Of a stretch of 9,023 nt of DNA, positions 5,573-9,023 are shown one piece after another (the stretch's first letter is position 1; each line of letters opens with the position of its first letter). Origin of the DNA: Candidatus Aenigmatarchaeota archaeon (GTDB taxonomy: Archaea > Aenigmatarchaeota > Aenigmatarchaeia > GW2011-AR5); contig JACQIE010000024.1 of the NCBI GenBank assembly GCA_016198645.1, positions 1 through 9,023 of the forward strand, written 5' to 3'. The notes beneath the pieces were generated by a model. The model had not been told where the DNA came from and did no database searches. It was given only the letters and a program-made list of their open reading frames with translations. The position numbers and the translations under genes are program-made.

Positions 5573-5800
5573 ATGGTCGTGAAGACAATAACCATAACAG
5601 AGAAGGCGTATATGGCGCTTAAGAGGCTGAAAGGCAACGACAGCTTTAGCGACACCATACTCAAAATAAGCGCAGACAGGGGCAATATCGGGAAATTTTT
5701 CGGGATTCTGCCCGTTGAAGACGCGGAAGAAGACAGGAAAAGGTTCCGTGAGATAAGGCGAAAGATGGGCGAGGACGTGGAAAAGCGTGTTCATTCTTGA
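5573..5800 (+). CDS. vapB: VapB-type antitoxin (archaeal UPF0330/DUF217-like)
   Basis: A 75-residue protein. Seen: VKTITITEKAYMALKRLKG (residues 3-21), a beta strand plus helix that forms the DNA-binding dimer arm; NDSFSDTILKI (22-32), the second helix; a linker, GKFFGILP (40-47); and a highly charged tail, EDAEEDRKRFREIRRKMG, likely to wrap the toxin. Known: this short family pairs with PIN-domain VapC toxins in archaea, neutralises them by occupying the active site, and helps autorepress the operon. It overlaps vapC by 14 bases in another frame. The start is supported by a TATA/operator at leaderless distance. It lies 34 bp after the carbamoyltransferase stop but has its own promoter signal, so it is probably inserted cargo rather than part of the glycan operon. 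Confidence 0.88.
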   Translation: MVVKTITITEKAYMALKRLKGNDSFSDTILKISADRGNIGKFFGILPVEDAEEDRKRFREIRRKMGEDVEKRVHS

Positions 5801-6158
5801 TACTTCTGCGTTGCTCGAAGTAATAAGGGGAAGGGTGCCTGGAACCGAAGTGCAAAAAATCGTCGGGAACCAGTCTTACATAACCACGAGCTTTACCCAG
5901 CATGAAATACTCGTGGGCATGAAACCCCACGAAATGCAGAAAATCGGGGAGTTATTCAACGATGCAGATGTGCTGGCATTCGATTCGGAGTCGTCGGTCA
6001 TCAGTGCAAGAATATTCCGCGAATTGCGGCAATCCGGTTCTCTGGTAAATGTCGTGGACGTTTTTATCGCAGCCATATGCATGGTGAATGACGGGACTCT
6101 GATAACGCTGGATAAAAGCTTCCGGAGAATTCACGGGCTGAAATGCGAAATAATCTGA
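5787..6158 (+). CDS. vapC: VapC toxin, PIN-domain ribonuclease
   Basis: A 123-residue protein begun at GTG (5787), which gives the standard PIN opening FILDTSALLE. Seen: all four acidic residues of the Mg-dependent active site, D5 (ILDTSA), E40 (QHEILVG), D91 (VVDVFIAAI) and D109 (TLDKSF). The toxin therefore looks intact. Known: VapC enzymes cut tRNA or rRNA at specific sites and halt translation until VapB is restored. Overlap with vapB gives coupled translation at a level set by the antitoxin. The stop is one base from the stop of the convergent CgeB-like gene, so no terminator fits between them and the two transcripts probably overlap tail to tail. The target RNA cannot be predicted. Confidence 0.92.
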   Translation: MFILDTSALLEVIRGRVPGTEVQKIVGNQSYITTSFTQHEILVGMKPHEMQKIGELFNDADVLAFDSESSVISARIFRELRQSGSLVNVVDVFIAAICMVNDGTLITLDKSFRRIHGLKCEII

Positions 6159-6159
6159 T

Positions 6160-7146
6160 TTACTCCAGTTCCTTAATCATTTGCTTCATCCTAATATCGT
6201 AAGTGTGCTTTTTTTGGGCTTTACGTTGCGCGCGGCGCGCCATTGCTTTGCGCTCTTTTTCGTGGGTGAGGTAGTATTCGGTCTTCTCAAGAAGTTCGCG
6301 CTTCGTCCTGTACGAAGCCATTTCTCCGGACGAAAAGAACAACGGCAAATCCGTCCGCCAGTCCGTTAACATGAACGTGCCGCAGGCCGGCGCTTCAAAG
6401 ACGCGCATCGTGGGGCTTCCCATGCTCTGCTCCTGATGCGTGCCTATGGCGATGCGCGAGGCGTTGAAGACTTTCGTCATCACCATGCCGTTCGCCGCAC
6501 GGAGCGTGGCGCATTTTTTGACGTTTTCGTCCGCGCAGCGCTGCCATTCGTTGCCCCAGATTTTCAATCCGAACTTCTCCAAACCCGACAATAAAATTTC
6601 GCGTTCGGGATAATACGTTCCCACGAAACAGACGTCGCTGCCTAACGAGAATTTTTCTTCCTTGCTTAACGTTACACTCTTGTGCATTTCCGGGTCGCAG
6701 GCGAACGGCAAAAAGCGGGCATTATCAAAGCCGAATGACTGAAGACGGCGCTTCATGTCGCTTACGGGCGTGAAGAAGCAATCGTAGAGCCCTATGCTCT
6801 TCACGACTTTTTGGGAAGAGTATTTTTCATGGAAGGGCGAGTCCATGCACCAGTTGGCGACTTTAGCGTGCTCTTTCAGCGTTTGTATCGTTCGCGGCTC
6901 AAAGACTTCGCCCTTCATTATCAGCACGACGTCTGGCGCGAGGCGCTTCGCCATCGCGAGAATTTGCGAATTCGGCAGGCGCTCTTTTAAAACGACCTTA
7001 TTGATGGCGTGGCCGGGCAACCCCAGCGTGTGCGCAGCGCCAAGATAATCGTGCGTGAAAACCTCGTACCCAAGGCGGCGCAGCGCGTTTACGCAGTAGT
7101 CGCCGAGCGACGCGGGTATCTTTGAGTAGGATACGAGTATTCTCAT
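6160..7146 (-). CDS. CgeB-like glycosyltransferase (DUF3880 plus Glyco_trans_1_2)
   Basis: A 328-residue protein. Seen: an N-terminal Rossmann half (MRILVSYSKIPASLGDY, residues 1-17), then LAPDVVLIMKGE (about 69-80) and ANWCMDSPFH (about 97-106), which resembles the DUF3880 half of CgeB proteins. The C-terminal half has CFVGTYYPEREILLSGL (about 173-189) and GSPTMRVFEAPACGTFMLTD (about 243-262), followed by a Y-rich helix. This second block is the CgeB form of the donor-binding site, with E252 in the place of the usual nucleotide-sugar Glu. Known: CgeB-type enzymes glycosylate surface or spore-coat components. The TATA-like box is 25 nt upstream with no Shine-Dalgarno sequence. It is divergent from the GT-C-like membrane protein and shares its promoter region, which fits a joint role in surface glycan assembly. 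Donor and acceptor are unknown. Confidence 0.85.
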   Translation of the reverse strand: MRILVSYSKIPASLGDYCVNALRRLGYEVFTHDYLGAAHTLGLPGHAINKVVLKERLPNSQILAMAKRLAPDVVLIMKGEVFEPRTIQTLKEHAKVANWCMDSPFHEKYSSQKVVKSIGLYDCFFTPVSDMKRRLQSFGFDNARFLPFACDPEMHKSVTLSKEEKFSLGSDVCFVGTYYPEREILLSGLEKFGLKIWGNEWQRCADENVKKCATLRAANGMVMTKVFNASRIAIGTHQEQSMGSPTMRVFEAPACGTFMLTDWRTDLPLFFSSGEMASYRTKRELLEKTEYYLTHEKERKAMARRAQRKAQKKHTYDIRMKQMIKELE

Positions 7147-7167
7147 AATATCAGAGCTTTCAGAAGA

Positions 7168-7175
7168 TATTTAAA
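7168..7175. promoter_or_regulatory. Shared TATA-like box for two divergent leaderless genes
   Basis: TATTTAAA (TTTAAATA on the minus strand) sits exactly at the midpoint (7171.5) of the 50-bp gap between the minus-strand ATG at 7146 and the plus-strand ATG at 7197, about 25 nt from each. Each gene has its start at the distance expected for a leaderless transcript from this one box. No other TATA-like element in the gap is suitably spaced. Confidence 0.5.
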
Positions 7176-7196
7176 CGAAGAGGCATTTTAAGGCTT

Positions 7197-8678
7197 ATGG
7201 GCGGCGACAGAAAATACATAACAATGATAGCGCTATACGCGCTTTTGCTCGTGCCTGCTCAATATCTGTATGGGTTCGTTTCAGCACCGGAAGGCACCGT
7301 AGCGATAAAACCGATGGACTTGACGTATCTCGCCGCTGCGAAATCAGTGCTTTGGAACGGGCGCAACCCGTGGCCAGACCCGGACGCCTCGGTGTTCGCG
7401 GACGCGACACTTGGCTCTTCCGTTGCGCTGGTTCCACTGGGTCTCTTGTGGCTTGCAACGGGAATAGACCCGCTGGTGGCAATGATTGCACTTAATACGG
7501 CTTTCACTTTTGGCTATCTCTACGCGATTATGCTCACGATGAAAAAACTGGCGCCGAATTCTTGGCATATCGCGCTACCGCTGCTACTGTTCGCGCAGGG
7601 CATAGGCGGGCTGCTTTACTTTCCGCTGAAAGCGACGGGGCTCTTCAGTGACGCGGGACTGGGAAACCTGTTTTGGGGATGGATGACGAGCGAAGCCGTT
7701 TACCAGACGCTTTCGCTGCTTACGGGATGGCTCGCATTCTATTTTTTTATTAGTAAGAAGACGATTCATGCTACGGCTTCACTCGCGCTTACGTTTCTGG
7801 TTTATCCGATAGGAGGCCTGCTATTCGCAGGCATGACTGCGACATATTCACTTTTTACTAAGAGGTTCAAAGAATCGCTGACGGTTATCGCGCAGGCTTC
7901 GCTTTTTCTCGCGCCGTGGATTTATTTCATAATGACAGAGCCCGTATTCTTTACGAGAGTTTCGGAGTTCTATGCGACACCCATACTCTCTGCGGACAAG
8001 TTTATTTTTACGTTGCTCGTAAACGGCGGGCTGGCGCTGGCGTTTGCCGTTTACGGCGCGAAAAAGGCGCGGGAAAGCAAAGAAGGTAAATTCTTACTGT
8101 GCTGGGCGGGGCTCATGTTTTTGGCGGTGCTGTCGCAACTTGTCGTGAAGAAGATTGACGTGACGAAGCTGCTGGTCATGACGTGGCCAGTGCTGGCGAT
8201 GCTGGCGGGCGAAGGTATGGTGCGGTTTGCAGCGCATTTCAAAGTCCCGCTGAAGACCATATTTATTGTTACAATACTTGTGTCACTGCCGTCGTTCATG
8301 CTTTTCTACGGGAATGTGCACGTCAAGGAATTCACTTATTTCAGCAATAGCGAAATAGAGGCGATGGGCGTGCTGAAAGACGCGCCGCAGGGCGTGGTTC
8401 TGGCGCCGCCTGCGCTGGGCAGGGCTGTGCCTTACTACGCAGAGAAGCGGTCAGTGACGGGCGGGGTGCTTTCCAGTTCGGGCGTTCTTGATGACTACGA
8501 CGCTTTCTATAACGGCGGCGCACGGGAGATAAGGGAGAAGTATAATATTTCTTATCTTCTGGCGAGGAACGGGACGGTGCCGGATGGGTTTACGCTCTTG
8601 TTTGCCAATGATGCGGTACGCCTGTATGGGAGAGAATTGGAGAGTGGTGGACATCTTTTTAAAGTAGAATTTTCATAA
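7197..8678 (+). CDS. Polytopic membrane protein, probable GT-C-type glycosyltransferase
   Basis: A 493-residue protein with about 10-11 hydrophobic segments, roughly at residues 8-27, 75-90, 93-113, 123-143, 168-185, 191-215, 226-247, 268-287, 298-317, 324-340 and 351-371. A soluble C-terminal part of about 120 residues follows. Seen: after the first membrane segment, KPMDLTYLAAAKSVLWNGRNPWPDPD (39-63, shown in part here), a loop with D41 ahead of an amphipathic helix. This resembles the first extracytoplasmic loop of GT-C enzymes, where an Asp is catalytic. Near the end, REIREKYNISYLLAR (443-457) resembles the terminal domain of archaeal GT-C-like proteins. Known: GT-C enzymes use lipid-linked sugars on the outer face of the membrane. 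Assignment rests on topology and these hints, without a diagnostic motif, so another membrane function is possible. The ATG at 7197 fits the shared TATA box. Confidence 0.65.
   Translation: MGGDRKYITMIALYALLLVPAQYLYGFVSAPEGTVAIKPMDLTYLAAAKSVLWNGRNPWPDPDASVFADATLGSSVALVPLGLLWLATGIDPLVAMIALNTAFTFGYLYAIMLTMKKLAPNSWHIALPLLLFAQGIGGLLYFPLKATGLFSDAGLGNLFWGWMTSEAVYQTLSLLTGWLAFYFFISKKTIHATASLALTFLVYPIGGLLFAGMTATYSLFTKRFKESLTVIAQASLFLAPWIYFIMTEPVFFTRVSEFYATPILSADKFIFTLLVNGGLALAFAVYGAKKARESKEGKFLLCWAGLMFLAVLSQLVVKKIDVTKLLVMTWPVLAMLAGEGMVRFAAHFKVPLKTIFIVTILVSLPSFMLFYGNVHVKEFTYFSNSEIEAMGVLKDAPQGVVLAPPALGRAVPYYAEKRSVTGGVLSSSGVLDDYDAFYNGGAREIREKYNISYLLARNGTVPDGFTLLFANDAVRLYGRELESGGHLFKVEFS
8656..8663 (+). 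promoter_or_regulatory. Possible TATA-like box for the 3'-terminal gene
   Basis: TTTTTAAA lies within the last codons of the membrane protein gene, centred about 21 nt before the ATG at 8681 and 27 nt before a second in-frame ATG at 8687. The second ATG fits archaeal spacing slightly better. The assignment is weak because it overlaps coding sequence. Confidence 0.3.
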
Positions 8679-8680
8679 TT

Positions 8681-9023
8681 ATGTATATGGCACGGAGTAA
8701 TACAACGTCGATAAATCCTGAGTGGAAAAAGTTTGAAAGATTTGTTAGGGACATTTTTATTAAAGCAAATTTTGACGATACGATACAGAGAGATGATTCT
8801 TGGTATAGATTGTCCAGTGGAAATCAGATTGATGTTTTTGGCGGGGCAGATAAAGTGGCAATAGTACTTGATTGCGCCACTACGAATAATCCTGATGGAA
8901 CAAGGACGTTAATAGATAAAATCAAAAAGACGTATCTAAAAAAAAGTGCTATTGAAGAAGCGATAAAAAAAGAGTTCTCTGTCAAATATAAAAAAATCAT
9001 TTTTGTGATAGCTACCCGTGGTA
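8681..9023 (+). CDS. Hypothetical protein with nuclease-like N-terminal domain (cut by window)
   Basis: The first 114 residues are read and the frame stays open to the window edge. It begins at ATG 8681, two bases after the previous stop, or at ATG 8687. Seen: a helix NPEWKKFERFVRDIFIKANF (12-31), then SSGNQIDVFGG (45-55), then VAIVLDCAT (59-67), and later a strand KKIIFVIATRG (104-114). The order helix, GNQID, strand ending in an acidic residue resembles the restriction-endonuclease-like (PD-(D/E)xK) fold, with D51 and D64 as the acidic pair. However, the Lys expected after D64 is absent (DCAT). The segment is clearly more AT-rich than the genes before it, which suggests acquired DNA. Possible relatives are Mrr-like nucleases or the N-terminal part of larger defence proteins. 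Without the rest of the protein the function is open. Confidence 0.6.
   Translation, partial: MYMARSNTTSINPEWKKFERFVRDIFIKANFDDTIQRDDSWYRLSSGNQIDVFGGADKVAIVLDCATTNNPDGTRTLIDKIKKTYLKKSAIEEAIKKEFSVKYKKIIFVIATRG

Overview
The window looks like a piece of an archaeal chromosome; I cannot name the clade from this sequence, and a small-genome DPANN-type lineage is only a guess. The archaeal signs are: (i) TATA-like boxes (for example TTTATATATT, TTTAATAT, TATTTAAA) whose centres lie about 25 nt upstream of start codons that have no Shine-Dalgarno sequence, which is the layout of leaderless archaeal mRNAs; (ii) a VapB of the short archaeal antitoxin type; (iii) tight gene packing with stop/start overlaps.

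Layout. Positions 1-1759 (minus strand) hold a probable operon, read right to left: a ribbon-helix-helix (RHH) DNA-binding protein, a class I SAM methyltransferase, and a sulfatase/alkaline-phosphatase-superfamily enzyme with a Thr nucleophile, cut by the window edge. Two blocks of a hairpin repeat (1304-1540 and 1760-1900) lie immediately upstream of the methyltransferase and RHH genes. They consist of a conserved AT-rich linker alternating with a different small hairpin each time, and the last unit of each block provides the G-run and start codon of the gene behind it. Positions 2049-2471 (minus) hold a more AT-rich VOC/glyoxalase-like gene. Positions 2472-2911 are non-coding and contain two hairpins typical of IS200/IS605 (TnpB-type) element ends.

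From 2912 the plus strand carries a GT4-like glycosyltransferase translationally coupled by a 4-nt overlap to a NodU/CmcH-type carbamoyltransferase, then a VapB-VapC toxin-antitoxin pair. A CgeB-like glycosyltransferase lies convergent on the minus strand (6160-7146). It is divergent from a multi-pass membrane protein (7197-8678) that resembles GT-C glycosyltransferases, and both start codons are equidistant from one shared TATA-like box. The window ends in an AT-rich partial gene (8681 onward) with a nuclease-like N-terminal domain.

Taken together, two predicted cytosolic glycosyltransferases, a carbamoyltransferase, a methyltransferase, a phosphoryl/sulfuryl-transfer enzyme and a polytopic GT-C-like protein suggest a surface glycan or glycolipid assembly and decoration locus, interrupted by accessory cargo (VapBC, VOC protein, IS relic, nuclease-like gene). 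The hairpin repeat array is the feature I cannot assign to any family I know.
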